NCBI GenBank assembly: GCA_013396915.1
Contig: VWZL01000919.1
Span: 125,626 to 189,625, forward strand
DNA length: 64,000 nucleotides
DNA from: Stercorarius parasiticus
Taxonomy: Eukaryota; Chordata; Aves; Charadriiformes; Stercorariidae
Direction: 5' to 3'
Each line of letters starts with the position of its first letter. Within the stretch, counting starts at the first letter, position 1. The notes below the pieces were generated by a model, which saw nothing but the letters and a program-made list of their open reading frames with translations, was not told where the DNA came from and made no database searches. The translations under genes were made by a program, and so were the position numbers. Of this stretch, positions 52,101 through 64,000 are shown piece after piece.

Positions 52101-55100
52101 AATACTTGAGGGGCAGCTATAAGAACCCAGAAATTTACTGTATTGTGTATGTCAAGCTAAATCATGACCTGAGAGAGGAGAGACTTTTTTCTAATGTACA
52201 ATTAAATGAAAAGACAGTAACAGTTAGACAAGCCACAGAAACAAGGCATCTAGTTAGGTATAAATCAGCTCACACAATGAACAAACAAAAGGTCTAATTC
52301 TGCCTTCAGTGAGAGTCTTTATTTTTAACTTTTTAATTTGCCCTCATGGAACAGGGTGTTCAGATTTTTTTTGTATCTTTCTTTTTTATTTTATTATTTT
52401 CATCAACTACATTATACTTTGTACAGTTTGTTTTATTCTGAAAATACCAGGACTTCCTACATGTTATTTTACCTCTAGGGTATATATTTTCCTTTTCTTT
52501 CCAAAATTTATATTTCTTTTCATGTTCTCATATAATAATACTGCATATTGATCAGTGATGATGGGAAATAAAACTAAGAATATTTCTTCACCACAGGCAA
52601 TCCTTCTGCTTCTTTGTTTTTTTTCGGGGAATAGTATTTATGTTGAATTGGTAAATAAAATGGCACAGACTACAGCTCTGTAGTATTACCTTTATTTTCT
52701 ATCTTACATATTATGAAATGCACAAGTCAGAGAGAAACTGAGTTTAAAAGTGTAATAAGATCTGACTCATTAGACATTTCCCAATGTAGATTTTGGAAAT
52801 GATGATTCTAATGTCATACTGATACATTAGAACTAAAGTAGCCATATCCTTAGTGACATTTGAGGGCAGTTTGATATGAAAAAGAGAACATTGGGTATCT
52901 CTTCAATTAAGAGAAATATCAGCTGCTAGTGTTGCTTCATTAGAACATCAAATTTCAAGTGCATATTTTTGGCTTTGATTTCACCTAGTTGTTATGGGTA
53001 AGATGAAAATGAACATTTTACAGAAGTGGCTGGTTTGCACTCAGTTTGGGGACAAATTCTGGGAAGTTCTCAGAAAGTTCTGAAGTACTTAAAAGCAAAA
53101 AAGAAACTAAAGCCCTTAGAAAAGGGTTTGCAATGAAATCTTTATGATACTAACCATGACTGTTCTAGTCCTACTGGGCTTCTACCTGCTAAACTATATT
53201 TTGCATTGAAAAGTTGGAACCACTATTAACGTTTGCCTTGTTTTCTGCATTCACAGTATCACATGCTTCACATAACAAACTTCTTGATATTCAAGCAGTA
53301 TATTAGTTATAAATGCTCCTGTCAACACAGTATGGAGGCCTCATAATTGCACAACAGCAGATAATCAGGAAATGAGAACTATGAAAAGTTGACAAAGTAC
53401 CATGACCAGATTAATTACATTCCCAGATCCTAAAGGAAATAGCGAGAAGAAATGAAAGGGCATCTGATTTTGAATGGTGGAGTTGTTTTACACAGAGGCA
53501 GTGAATTGTATCCACAGGATATGAATGCTGTAAGATATATCACAAGAGCATCTCCATTTAAGAAATGGATCGAGGCATTTATGAGACTTTTGTCAGCGGT
53601 ATGAATGACCATGAGAAAGGCCTGAAACATTTAGAAATATATTATTTAATATAGGTAGCCCAAGATTCAGATGCTTATCATAATTCTCTGATTTTAGCAA
53701 GGCAGTTTGCTGATTACCACGTTACACAATGGCCACAAAAGGCAAAAGTCTGTCATTAAAAATATTGACAGTGGTCAATTTAAATTCAGTTTGAAGTAAA
53801 TGATTGCTCTGTTAACAAGTGGAATGTGATGTGGACTAAAGTACTGGCAAGACACATTTCTGTCATATATCTCTCACTACGTGAGATTTAAAACAATTTT
53901 GAGAATTATTTTGGTATTAAGAAAAGCTTGTGGTTTGACATGCAGAGCAATTTAGAATAGAAAAATAGAGAAAAGCAATTAGTAAAGGCTCCTAAAACCA
54001 CTGAAGATTATTTAGCAAATACAGCAAAGTATGTTTACTATTACGCAGAAAAAAAAGGAAGCAGTATCTCGAGTCACAAGTATAAAGCAGAAATCACATT
54101 TAAAGTATTGAACACTGCTTATGAATGAAAATATAACATTGAGGACTTTGATTAACTACATTTGGCACATAAAGTGTGTCCTAAGCAAAAACCAAACAAC
54201 TAAGTTTAGCCTTAGTTTCTATTTGGGTTTTTTTTGTTGTTTTTTGTTTGTTTCATTTCTGAAACAGTGATGATATTTGAAAAACAAGACAAAACAACAA
54301 CAAAAAACCAACCACCAACCCAAAACACAAAGCCCAAAGTCACAGATGTGAAAGGAATACTTAATACATGGAGTTTATTTATTTTACAAAAAATGGGAGA
54401 AGTAGCCACAAGATCTGAATTATGTGAAAAATGTCTCCATCAAAATAAAATGCTTTGATAATCTGCCACATAAGGATTAAACTAATCACTCAACTACAAA
54501 GTTCTGAAAACACTTTTTTTTTTCATACATCTTCCCAAAGGAATACATGTAGAAAATGGGATGCCCTGAAAAGGAACTTACAAAAACTCAACAGGTGAAA
54601 AAACCCCAACACCTAAAATTATCCCCAAAACCTAAAAAACCTGCAATTGCATTATCACCTGAATTTCTCTTCTTAATTTCTAAACAGCACAGAATGGTAG
54701 TTTCATAAAACACAGATTGGATGTGTATCCACTTTGTGGGAAACTAAGCAAGAATAAGAAAGAGTAAGATCAAGATTAAAGGACTCAGTGAAATTCATGC
54801 AAGATGGGCAGCATCATTATAATATTTCATGAAAGACTTTCACTTGACTTTAATACAGTCACCTGACATTGTTTGATCTTTCTCCTAAAGTCAAGAATAT
54901 ATACTAGTTTGAGTCAATGTGGAATTGGATAAGATGTGATTCCTGTTTTCGCTTAACAATTTTCAAAAGCAAATTTTAACATCTGAACCTGTACCAAATT
55001 ACTTTGACGAACTAAAAATTTCTCAACCAAATCTCAATGGATCACATAAAATTACTAACCAAGGTTAGAAAAAAGAGAGAAAAAAAACATTCTCAGCAAC

Positions 55101-55320
55101 ATGATTTTACTGTAATTGCTAATACAACATCCACTTCCATTTCATCCCAATGAAACAAGAACAACCTGAGAAATAAGTTAAATTGCTCAAAGGATAAAAA
55201 TAAATACTAGCACTTCTTGTCATCCAGATGTAGCTACCACATTCTCTTCATCAAACACAGATTCCTTCAAAAAGAACTTGAAAAAATAACTTATTAATAA
55301 AAAAGTAGGTGAGTATTGTA
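43141..55320. other. Unique AT-rich noncoding DNA
   Basis: No gene supported. It includes A-runs, short T/A tracts and the inverted T/G-A/C structure at 54223-54323. Frames such as 48506-48805 (99 codons, minus) have no recognisable domain. No CR1 or LTR is recognised between the ERV and 55321. Confidence 0.6.
54223..54323. repeat. Imperfect inverted repeat of T/G-rich and A/C-rich arms
   Basis: The left arm 54223-54253 (T/G-rich) is largely complementary to the right arm 54280-54323 (A/C-rich). A small inner palindrome GTTTC/GAAAC sits at 54250-54254 and 54261-54265. The arms are low complexity, so pairing is imperfect. Confidence 0.65.
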
Positions 55321-55437
55321 CATAGAATCATAGAATCATAGAATCTTCGTGGTTGGAAAGGACCTTTGAGATCATTGAGTCCAACCATACACACACAAAA
55401 AAGACCCCTGCAGTCTCTGCCACTAGCGCACTCAAAG
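55321..55437 (-). mobile_element. CR1 LINE 3' end, minus strand
   Basis: Begins CATAGAATCATAGAATCATA, three reverse-complement octamers, followed by the conserved GGTTGGAAAGGACCTTTGAG and GAGTCCAACCAT segments. The subfamily differs from copies A and B (ACCTTTGAGATCATTGAG instead of ACCTTAAAGATCATC). About 117 bases remain; the right edge is approximate. Confidence 0.92.
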
Positions 55438-56443
55438 AGATGCATGAGAAAGATTAAAAAAAAAAATAGATGTAAGAAACCGATACTAATAACATGATAC
55501 TTAGAATTTAGATCTCAGATAAAAACCTGCCTTTTCAGTGTTCCTGAAGTGGTGACTATTTCCTGCATAGTTAAAATAAAATCCAAGTTTTGGCTCAGAT
55601 TTGTACACATAAGTCACAAATGTTTACCAGGTAATGAAATGCACTGGGTTTGAAGAAAGAAAAGGCAACAAAGCAGTTTATTCATTGCTGGGGGGAGGGG
55701 GGAGCTGAGGTGTAGAAAAAAAAAAAGAAAAAACATGATGGCAAGTATTCAAACTACTAAAACCTGTAATGGAAATCTTCTCACATACTAAGAGAACATC
55801 ACAGAGAACTGGAAAGTACATTGTCTTTGGGGAGTATATTAATCCTGGAATTGCAAAATAATACAAAGCAGTGGTCGAAAATGTTTAACAGTTGGCAAAA
55901 GAAGAGAATAACAAATAAATAAATAAATGGAAAGTGTATTTAAAAAAGAGAATCAAAAAAGCACCTGGTAAGAGACATACAATTTAAATTATTTACTGGT
56001 TTATAATGAGTTTGGAAAACACAAACCAACTGTGTTTTGACAGCTTCATGATTAAGAAGATAGGGATACTATGAAAAAATATATCTTAAGGACTGAAAAA
56101 TGTACTCCCATCCTGATGCATAACAGAAACTTCAAAACAAAGCTATATTGATACATTAGCCACTACAACAATAAGCATAATGAAAATATGAAAAGGCTAG
56201 AAAACAAAAGTCAAATCCGGAATTTTGCCTACTGATGTATCTCATCTAGAATACCGTATGGAATTCCTGTCAAGAAGATTAACAAAAAAAAAAAAAAAGG
56301 AAAAAAGGGTTTCTCAAGTTAAAAAAACAAAAGGACACTTTAGACCAGATATATCAATTTAAATATACGTGCAGTCTTTCCTAGGGGAAATGGAGGCAGT
56401 GTCAAGGTTATTTCAAGGCAATTTTTGAAATAATGGTGAAAAG
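55438..56443. other. Unique noncoding DNA
   Basis: No gene. Includes a G-rich tract near 55689-55704 and an A-run near 56282-56298. Confidence 0.6.
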
Positions 56444-56718
56444 AACTGTCGTAATATAATTGCACATGGTAACAGGTCTATATTAAAATATGTAGAATAT
56501 ATCCTAATGTCCAGTTCTTGTCCCTAATATTTTGACTAAAAGCTTTACAGTTTATTGTCTAACCTCACAATCTTGCAACTGTCGTAGTATAATTGCACAT
56601 GGTAACAGGTCTATATTAAAATATGTAGAATATATCCTAATGTCCAGTTCTTGTCCCTAATATTTTGACTAAAAGCTTTACAGTTTATTGTCTAACCTCA
56701 CAATCTTGCAACTGTCGT
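56444..56718 (+). repeat. 133-bp tandem duplication (two copies plus 9 bp)
   Basis: Copy 1 is 56444-56576, copy 2 is 56577-56709, and a third start AACTGTCGT occupies 56710-56718. The copies differ at one position that I can see (GTCGTAATAT versus GTCGTAGTAT). The unit is AT-rich and not a known element. Confidence 0.95.
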
Positions 56719-58768
56719 CCATTATCTGCCTATTGCTGAGGTGATGTCTGGTTTCAGGAAACAGAAGCAGCAGATGCTGGCAGATGATTCTCTGCCTCCG
56801 TTTGGTTTATAGCTTTCACAGAGTTGTCGGTTAGAGGTGACACAAATGTGCCACCGCCCTTTTATCCCCCTCTAATAGCAGGTGACAGATCATTCTATTA
56901 TGTAGAATTTAGGAGTTCATAGAGTTACAGCTTGGGAGGGGGTGTATTAAAAGATTGAATAAAAAATTGAAACAGGCCCACATTTCGGAATACTGATTCA
57001 GTAGCTAATCACTAAATGTACTGTGAATTTTTTAAAATAACATTACAGAATTATTTATTTGTATGTTCTTATGCAGTAAAAGACAGACAAAAAATTTCTC
57101 CAGTTTTAACTCAAAAGGTCAAATCTCAGGGCATAATATAAATGAAGGAGTCTGACCATCAGGACTGGATCATTTTTTGCAGAGTTTGTGTTCAGATCCG
57201 AATTTGAACTTTATTATGGAGAAAATTTAATCCAGTTATCCAATTCGTCCTCACCTCCTACTGAGATTTTTCCGACCACTGGAAAAAAATCCCAACAAAC
57301 AAATCAAATAATTTGTTAGTAGTGCAAATATTGTACAGGTGACAGCTACAAGAATCCATCAAATTGTTTTTTCAATATGTTTTAAGAAAGAGTTGACAAG
57401 TATTTTCACAACAAGTGTTTGCTCTTTTTTAATTTTTTTTTTTCCAAAAATAAAATCCCCCTTTGCTGGTTGTTAAAACTCAGTTCAGGAACACCTTTTT
57501 ATTTGGGTTGTCAATGTAAAAACCTGATGCACAGAGCAAGTCTGGGTCTGATTCAGATGAAAACAAAAGTTGCAGATACACTCGTAACCAGCATTCCTAT
57601 GGATCTGTTTTATTTCTTTTGGCTTTAGATTAAACAATCCCAGTGAATAAAAGAATTTTTTTGAGTAGCAATTGAGGTCATTCGAATGTAGAATTTATGA
57701 AAGTACCAGAGCAATTTGTTTAGTCAGTCGTATCAATCTCTGCGAGGACTGAGACAAGAGAAGCAAAATTAATCAGACTTTAGCCTTATTATGCATATTT
57801 CTCTCTCTAATAGTTTCCAAAGGTCTTCTGCAGTACCACAAGAATATATAACTACATAAGTTATAAGATAAATAAGTAAAGGAGATAATGCTAGGGGGGA
57901 ATCACAGCACAGTTTTATATTTAAAGAAAGATTGGACATGGATAGGAACATTTTTATCCCAAGTTACACCTCTTTATGGACACTGATACGCTTTTTAATA
58001 TTTTATCACTGTGTCTCAAAACAAGTGGACCCCTTACATTACATACTGTCCATGTGATTATTGGGATTTTATTTCAATTTACTACCTAATAACAATCTCT
58101 TAATCACTTAGGTCATTCTCTTCTTTTTTTTTTCACCTTATCTTCGATTCAAGTTCTCTCATTTTCTGTATTTTCTGTCCAAAAGAGCTTACTGGTAACA
58201 ATCTTCCCTTTACAGATCCTTGTTCATCATCCAGAGTTATACTTAGCCTAATAATTATTTAAGGTGCCTAGAACAATCCGGACATTCCTCAACATACAAT
58301 TTGAATAAATGTTATTTCTGATTTCACTCCATTTGTCACGGTCCTTTCACCCTATCCTTCCTTCTGAGCCATGTGTGTAAAAAGGGAGCACTCTCTGCAG
58401 TGAGGATTTGCCTGTCATGCTGCATAGCAAGGTACCACGCATGCAGCCGTATGTCATAGCTTCACCGTCACTCTTATGGCTCTGGAAGAAAACTTATATC
58501 AAACAATATGCAGATGATGACAGTCTTTCATTTATAACCACCTTAATGTTTCCTGTATATCGGTTTCAGGGTTATTTTTCTGATGTGCTGAAGGAAAAAA
58601 AAAACAAAACAAAAACCCACAAGAATCCTGTCCTTGAAAACTGTTCATTTAACACAGGAGTAGTACTTAGAGGCTTAGAGCTTAGCCACAGAAGTGACTA
58701 ATTCAGTAGATCCATTTAATTCTTCACCTATGATTTTTCCTTTCAAAGCATAAAAGCACTTTGAATGT

Positions 58769-58820
58769 CCTTTTTTTTTGTCTTTTTTTTTGTCTTTTTT
58801 TTGTCTTTTTTTTTTTTTTG
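58769..58820 (+). repeat. (T)nGTC simple repeat
   Basis: Runs of 8 to 9 T separated by GTC, three times, ending in a longer T-run of about 16. Confidence 0.9.
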
Positions 58821-59185
58821 ACTGGCACAGGCATATTTTAATTCTAATACACCTTAAAGCTGATGGTAATGAATTTTATCCCTGATTTTCCTAACAGCCT
58901 AACAGGCTGTCTTTTTTCCCCCTCATTTCAAATGCAAAAAACTTACTTTTTAAGTACTGATCTGCTTAAAACTTACCATTTTCTTGAAAATTTAGATAGT
59001 TTGAGAAACATAATGTTTCCCTTATTGTCACATTTCTTGATAAATGTAATGTGGATAAATCTCAGATGAGAATTTGTATTTTGGACATTTCATACAAACT
59101 TCATACAATAAATCTTCTGAGATTTTTCCCTGAATCAAAATCTCCATGTTTCTGGAAGATGCATTTCTTTGGGCATTTGGTAGAT

Positions 59186-59269
59186 TTGTTTTGGTTTGGT
59201 TTGTTTATTTTGAGTTTTTGCCCTTTTGTTTTGTACTGTTTGGTTTTGGTTTTGTTTTGCCTTGTTTTG
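59186..59269 (+). repeat. T/G-rich low-complexity tract
   Basis: Irregular TTTTG and TTTGG units over about 84 bases, with a few C and A interruptions. Confidence 0.85.
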
Positions 59270-62250
59270 AATTATCTTATTTTCAGGACAACGCCATTGT
59301 ACTTCTCCCTTGTAAAAGATCTTTTGTTTGGAAGACAAATTCCTCACCTCCCTGCCTTCCTACCAGAATCTTAAAGTCCAATCATTGCCAGTTTGGTTCT
59401 GTCAATTTTTTAATTTCAAATTAATAGGAATAGATCAAGCCTCCAGGAAAGATAATAAATACCTCACTCTTTCTTATTCCATAGTCCTCTTAGACTAAGG
59501 ATAGCAGTGTTGCCAAAGAGACAGTTTAGAGTTTTCAGTGACTGCTCTGAATTCAGATTTGATTTATGGAAGGTAAGTAAATAAGAGGCATCAGTAGTAT
59601 GTATTGAAGCTGACAGTGAGAACATCATTAAAACATCTTGTAAGTGGTTATTTGTTGCAGCAAAAACTAACCTGTTGTACTCTGAAAACACATAAAAATT
59701 TTACCACCTCTTCAAGCATCCAATCATTTTTAAAATCACATGTAAATGAAACCTTAATGTAATCTGAGGTTCTGTAGAACAAGTGATTCCTGTTTCCACG
59801 GGATCAGACAGTATCACCCTATAATACCATTCTATAACGTCTGGCTTGAGAAGAAGAAGGGAGAGTATGCCTAAAACCTCCACCTTCTCTTTGCTACTTA
59901 TGTGGCCTTTCCAGCTGTCTTTCCAAAAAGAGTACCTTACACCTATTATTTCCTTAAAGCACGTAGGAATCATATAGACCTCGAAAGGCTGATAGAGGTC
60001 TTTGGGTCATCTGTACAGATCAATATTTGTGCTCTTACAGTCTCCTCTGGTGAACAAGCTTTTAGTCAAAGATTTGATCATGAAGAATATGGCCTCATAG
60101 CAGTGGTTTCTGCTAAAGGAACATGTGGTTTCATTGCTGTAATGCTTCCCACTGTTTCTTCTTGTATGGACTGAAATTTAATTCCTCCTCCAGTGCAGCT
60201 CTGACTCTAAAAGTCTAAGAAGCTCCAAGATTTCTAATGTTCTAAGGAATTCTATAGCTAGTAAATGTCAGATATTAATTACTGTTATTTATTGCTAAAA
60301 TATGATAATGAATTCAGTAGGAATTGACAGGAAATAAACAGTTCATTTTCTTTGCAATGTAGAATTAGTGCTTCTCCTTTGAATGCCATTTCAAAGAAGC
60401 ACCCTCACAATGCAAGGAAATGCTGACACGACCCCTCTCTAGCAAATTCATGCTAAATGTCCTTTACCAAATTAACACTGAATTCCAAGAGCTGAGGAGG
60501 TTTGATCAATTTCAGACACTTATTTTTAAGGTTTAGTTAATTATTTTAGGGAGCTGATATTAATTAAATTCTTTGGACTTAGTTTTAAGAACAAAACTTG
60601 AGACTATACGAGCTCGTAGATGATTCTGTTGAATTTCATTACGAAAAAGATCCGCCACTTCCTAATTGACTGGGTATTAGTAAAGTAATCTAAGAGAATT
60701 AGATTTTGTTAAAGTATTCCCAGATGTTTTCACTGGTCACTGCCCTGTTTTCGATAGAAAACCAGTCATTTCAAACCGCTCATAGATGAGAAACAAATGA
60801 GAATAACGAATTCTCGTCATCTAGTCAGATAGATTCCTGAGACATATAATTGGAAATTATTGGAATCATTTTTAATAAATGACGTTGATTATGTACAGGG
60901 AAGTTTGCATAAGCTGCACGTGACAATTTGAGATAAACTTGTTGTTATTTGAAATCCAAAAGGCCAGAATAAATCTGAGAAACTTTTGAGTCAATCCCTA
61001 GCAGACATCATATGGGGAACATTTTCTTTCAGTTATAATGTAAAGAATCCTAGATAAAAATAGGGCTATTTCAAGGAGGACGGTGGAAGGTCTAAAGCTA
61101 ACTTTCAGAACTCAGGTAACACAGCTGATGAAGGCAGGGTAACTAGTTGAGGTGATTAAATGGGACTCTGCAACTGAGGAGGAATACAGAGAATCTATTT
61201 GGTATTTGCAGGAGGTGATTTATGTTTTCACACCTGCCGTGTGGGACATAAGGAGGCTTATCCAAAGGCACTGTATCATGCTGAGAAACAATATATTTTT
61301 AGTTAGCTCCAAGGGGATCATCTTATAACATCAATGTGGATAAACAGCTTTTAGTGGCTAAAGAACACCCTAAGATTTTGCACACCCTTTTATAGCAACC
61401 AGTTAGGGATGTTGGATGCAAATACAGTCCTGTCATGAGTAGAGATCTATTGGAAATTACAAGAAATCTAATATGATTTCTTCTATGGCCAGCTGCAGAA
61501 ACATTTTCCCCCTCTTTTTTTTTTTTTGACCCCTATGTATTGAAAATTGCTAAGAGATATTAAGGAAGACTCAGACAGTAATGCTTCTTACCTAGGTTCC
61601 AATGGCATAATTCCAGTCATGTGCTCAAAGTTATTACATTAATTTAAAAGTATGATAGATATAGCTGACACAATAGTTATTCAGTATGAAGTGTTTATAT
61701 TTTGGTCCTATTATGGTTTAAAAATTTATATTCTCCTTACTTGTTTGGACAACTAGTGTTTTTCATGCAGATAATTAAATCTTCCATATAAGATCTACAG
61801 CTAACGAGTTCAAAACAAGCTTGAATTAATGCCAAGATAGCTAACATGTTTGGGGCAGTCCAATGATACACCTGCAAAAGGATATTTGGCAGCTCCGTGA
61901 TAAAGAGTTCTGATGAATTATTGCTGACTTCCTTACATTAGTTTGAAGTACATAGGAGAACTTAAGAGTTAAGTTATATCTGTAAAATGCTAAGGTCAAA
62001 AATGGTTATTACGATTCTTCTGTCTGATCTAATTCTGTGAAGGTTATATTCTGAACAACACCAGAAATACTGCTGTAGAAGTGCCATATTTAACTGTTTA
62101 TGAATGGTAAATCTGGCCCATCAAGAGCAAGACACTAGATCCGTGTTTTGAATAAATTAACATGAAGAAACTGAAGAAGTTTGGTTCTGAAATGATGATG
62201 CTTTTAGATTATATAAAGAATTCTTCATCAGGTACTCAAAACACCGCACT

Positions 62251-62321
62251 AAAAAAAAAACAAAACAAAACAAAACAAAACCAAAAAAACCCCAAACAAA
62301 AAACACCAAAACAAAACCAAA
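62251..62321 (+). repeat. (CAAAA)n A/C-rich simple repeat
   Basis: An A-run followed by four clean CAAAA units and then degenerate A/C sequence. No SINE or LINE body lies directly upstream, so it is not obviously a retroposon tail. Confidence 0.88.
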
Positions 62322-63621
62322 GTATGAATGCAATGTAACATTCTAAAATACTATTGATGTGTTTATGTGTAAAGAAGCACATTCATTCAGATGATAAAAT
62401 ATTTTATATAGCTGCTTCAGTTTGCTTTTAATTGCAGATCCCAGAAATACAGACCATGGTGACAAAAGGGTAAAGATTCTCTGTTTCTAATCTGTAAATT
62501 TTTAAGCCTTTTTTGCAGGAGTGTTGAAAGCTGGTCACTGCCTGCCTTGATGCAAGCATATTCATCTGGGCTAAGAACTCCAAGACATCTGGATGTTGTA
62601 CTAACTGCACAGGCATGACACTTATTGCTGGCTACAAGAAACTGGCATGCTTACTTAAATTGTGCTAATCAGGTTTTGAAACCAAAATTTTCTGCAGATA
62701 AAAGAGGGAACCTATAAAGAGTAGATGTTGTTGGGCAGTCAAAATCTGATGATGCTTAAAAACAGATAATCCAAATCCAGTGAGACATCTTTCTTGCTAA
62801 TGAAAATGCTGAGCGTGTCAACTATGTACAATGAATCCTACGGGAAGGGATTGAGGTATGCGATGCACATAAATAAGGATTCATTAACTCTGTATATATA
62901 CTAGTTATTGGGTTACTGTAAAGTTATACTGGAGTATTTGGGCACTTACTCTTGCATGATTTATTTAGCTTACTGGCAGGGTTGTTAGAAAATTAACAAG
63001 TGAATCCATACAATAGATCCAGATAAAGCATCTGGTGAAGTGGGACAACACCCAAGCTAATGGCTGTGACAAAGCTAATTTCAGGCTTTGGATAAAGTTA
63101 CCCAGCTGTTTTGCCAAGGCTGAAAGCTCAAATAGTGAAAGAATTCTAACAGGAAGCGATACTGTAGAAAAAAAGCAGGTTTCAATAGTTTACATGAATT
63201 TTTAGTAAGAAGAAATAGTTAAGCTTTGAATAAATTATATTGTAGGTAAACTGGAGTTTGTTGATTTCTGAAGCTTTATTGCTCCTTTTAGAAATAAAAA
63301 TATTTTGTTTAAGGAGATTATCTGATCTCCATATCCACAACTCACAGTTCATGATAAGAAATCTGGCAGTAGCCAGTGAGGTTTGATGAGCTATTATGGT
63401 TGGAAGAAGCTAAGTGAAAGACGGGATTCCAAGCAGAAGTGAGTAAGAAAAGGGTCTTGTACATGGAGAATGTAGAAGAGTCCTAAAGGACCTGAAACTG
63501 TTTTCCTTGGATCAGGTTGTGGGCTACAGCCACAGCCCTAGTGTGTACAAATCCCTCCGCTCTGCTCCTTGATTTGCCAGGGAATAGATATTTCAACCAG
63601 GTCCCTGATCTGAACAATTAG

Positions 63622-63656
63622 TGCACAATGACTGTGGTTCTCACCACAATTGTGCA
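63622..63656. other. Short hairpin-forming inverted repeat
   Basis: TGCACAAT (63622-63629) plus TGTGGT (63633-63638) pairs with ACCACAATTGTGCA (63643-63656). The stem is 14 bp with a 3-base bulge (GAC) and a 4-base loop. It is too short to call a microRNA precursor and has no evident T-run terminator. Confidence 0.7.
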
Positions 63657-64000
63657 GTTTAGACATATCTTCACACGTCAAAGTCAGCAAAAGAGAAAAG
63701 GTCCCTCTATCTTGTACAGAACAATTATCCAAATCAGCATGTTTTTCTCTGGAAATGAAAATATTTCCTCCGTTCCAGAGGTTTTCTGTAACATGAATTT
63801 TAAAAATCAAATAAGAATTTAATTTAGATTTAGTATCTGCAGATGAGAGTTTCTAGAAATAAAGCCTGATAATCTCTACATTATCCGTGTGAGTTTTAGC
63901 TTGTCATTCCTACTATTTTCCTTTCTAGCTAATGGACTGTTCATTTAAACATACAAATACACAACTACTTTTTAACGTAGGAACCAGTTTACCAGACACG

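Larger units (their letters stand above)
56719..64000. other. Unique AT-rich noncoding DNA with simple repeats
   Basis: No gene supported. Contains the T-rich repeats at 58769-58820 and 59186-59269, the A/C-rich repeat at 62251-62321, a CpG-enriched stretch at 60600-60930 and a short hairpin at 63622-63656. The 107- and 92-codon plus-strand frames at 59051-59424 are Phe/Leu/Val-rich because they cross the T/G-rich repeat. Confidence 0.6.

Noticed and set aside
55689..55704. G-rich tract as a G-quadruplex
   Set aside because: Only two long G-runs separated by one A; a four-run arrangement needs splitting the runs, so support is weak.
59051..59424. Overlapping 107- and 92-codon hydrophobic frames that look like membrane proteins
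   Set aside because: The Phe/Leu/Val richness comes from the T/G-rich low-complexity tract at 59186-59269.
62251..62321. A-rich tail of a SINE or LINE
   Set aside because: No retroposon body or target-site duplication found beside it, and avian CR1 ends in octamers and not poly(A).
1..64000. tRNA, rRNA, CRISPR array or bacterial-type operon
   Set aside because: No cloverleaf with a T-loop consensus, no rRNA core sequence and no regularly spaced direct repeats were seen on either strand.

Overview
This window looks like noncoding nuclear DNA from a bird. It is AT-rich and full of stop codons. The recognisable interspersed repeats are almost all CR1 LINE pieces, including the avian 3' terminus with repeated ATTCTATG-type octamers, plus avian-type endogenous retrovirus LTRs. 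I place it in birds with good confidence. The LTR types hint at Neoaves, but I cannot name an order or species. I found no host protein-coding exon, tRNA, rRNA or CRISPR array. All host-frame ORFs are short (about 60-113 codons), lack domain-like composition, and fit chance. The longest coding-like stretches belong to decayed CR1 reverse transcriptase.

Layout. 1-2861: unique AT-rich DNA. 2868-3296: minus-strand solo LTR with a perfect 6-bp target-site duplication. 3303-4449: unique. 4455-5230: plus-strand CpG-rich solo LTR with a perfect 5-bp target-site duplication. 5236-6681: unique with a TA/CA microsatellite. 6682-7156: 3' part of a minus-strand LTR with a 45-bp minisatellite. 7157-9631: unique. 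9632-10896: CR1 (+) holding a ~270-bp near-identical direct repeat around a single N at 9965. 12591-12734: short CR1 3' end (+). 12735-39090: about 26 kb with only simple repeats that I can recognise. 39091-41486: two minus-strand CR1 copies, the second about 2 kb and running from the endonuclease domain to the 3' end. 41712-43140: plus-strand ERV with 5' LTR, a tRNA-Lys-type primer binding site and a truncated leader/internal region. 43141-55320: unique. 55321-55437: CR1 3' end (-). 55438-64000: unique, with a 133-bp tandem duplication at 56444-56718 and several T- or A-rich simple repeats.

There is no gene system here to explain. The biology on view is the history of retroelement insertion into an intergenic or intronic region. 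It includes at least two clean solo-LTR events, one older LTR-PBS element with CpG decay in its primer site, and CR1 copies broken at catalytic motifs. The best items for a second look are the N-flanked duplication (probably an assembly artefact), the 133-bp tandem duplication, a promoter module shared by two otherwise different LTR families, and a few stretches that could be conserved regulatory DNA. I did not find a credible undescribed system.
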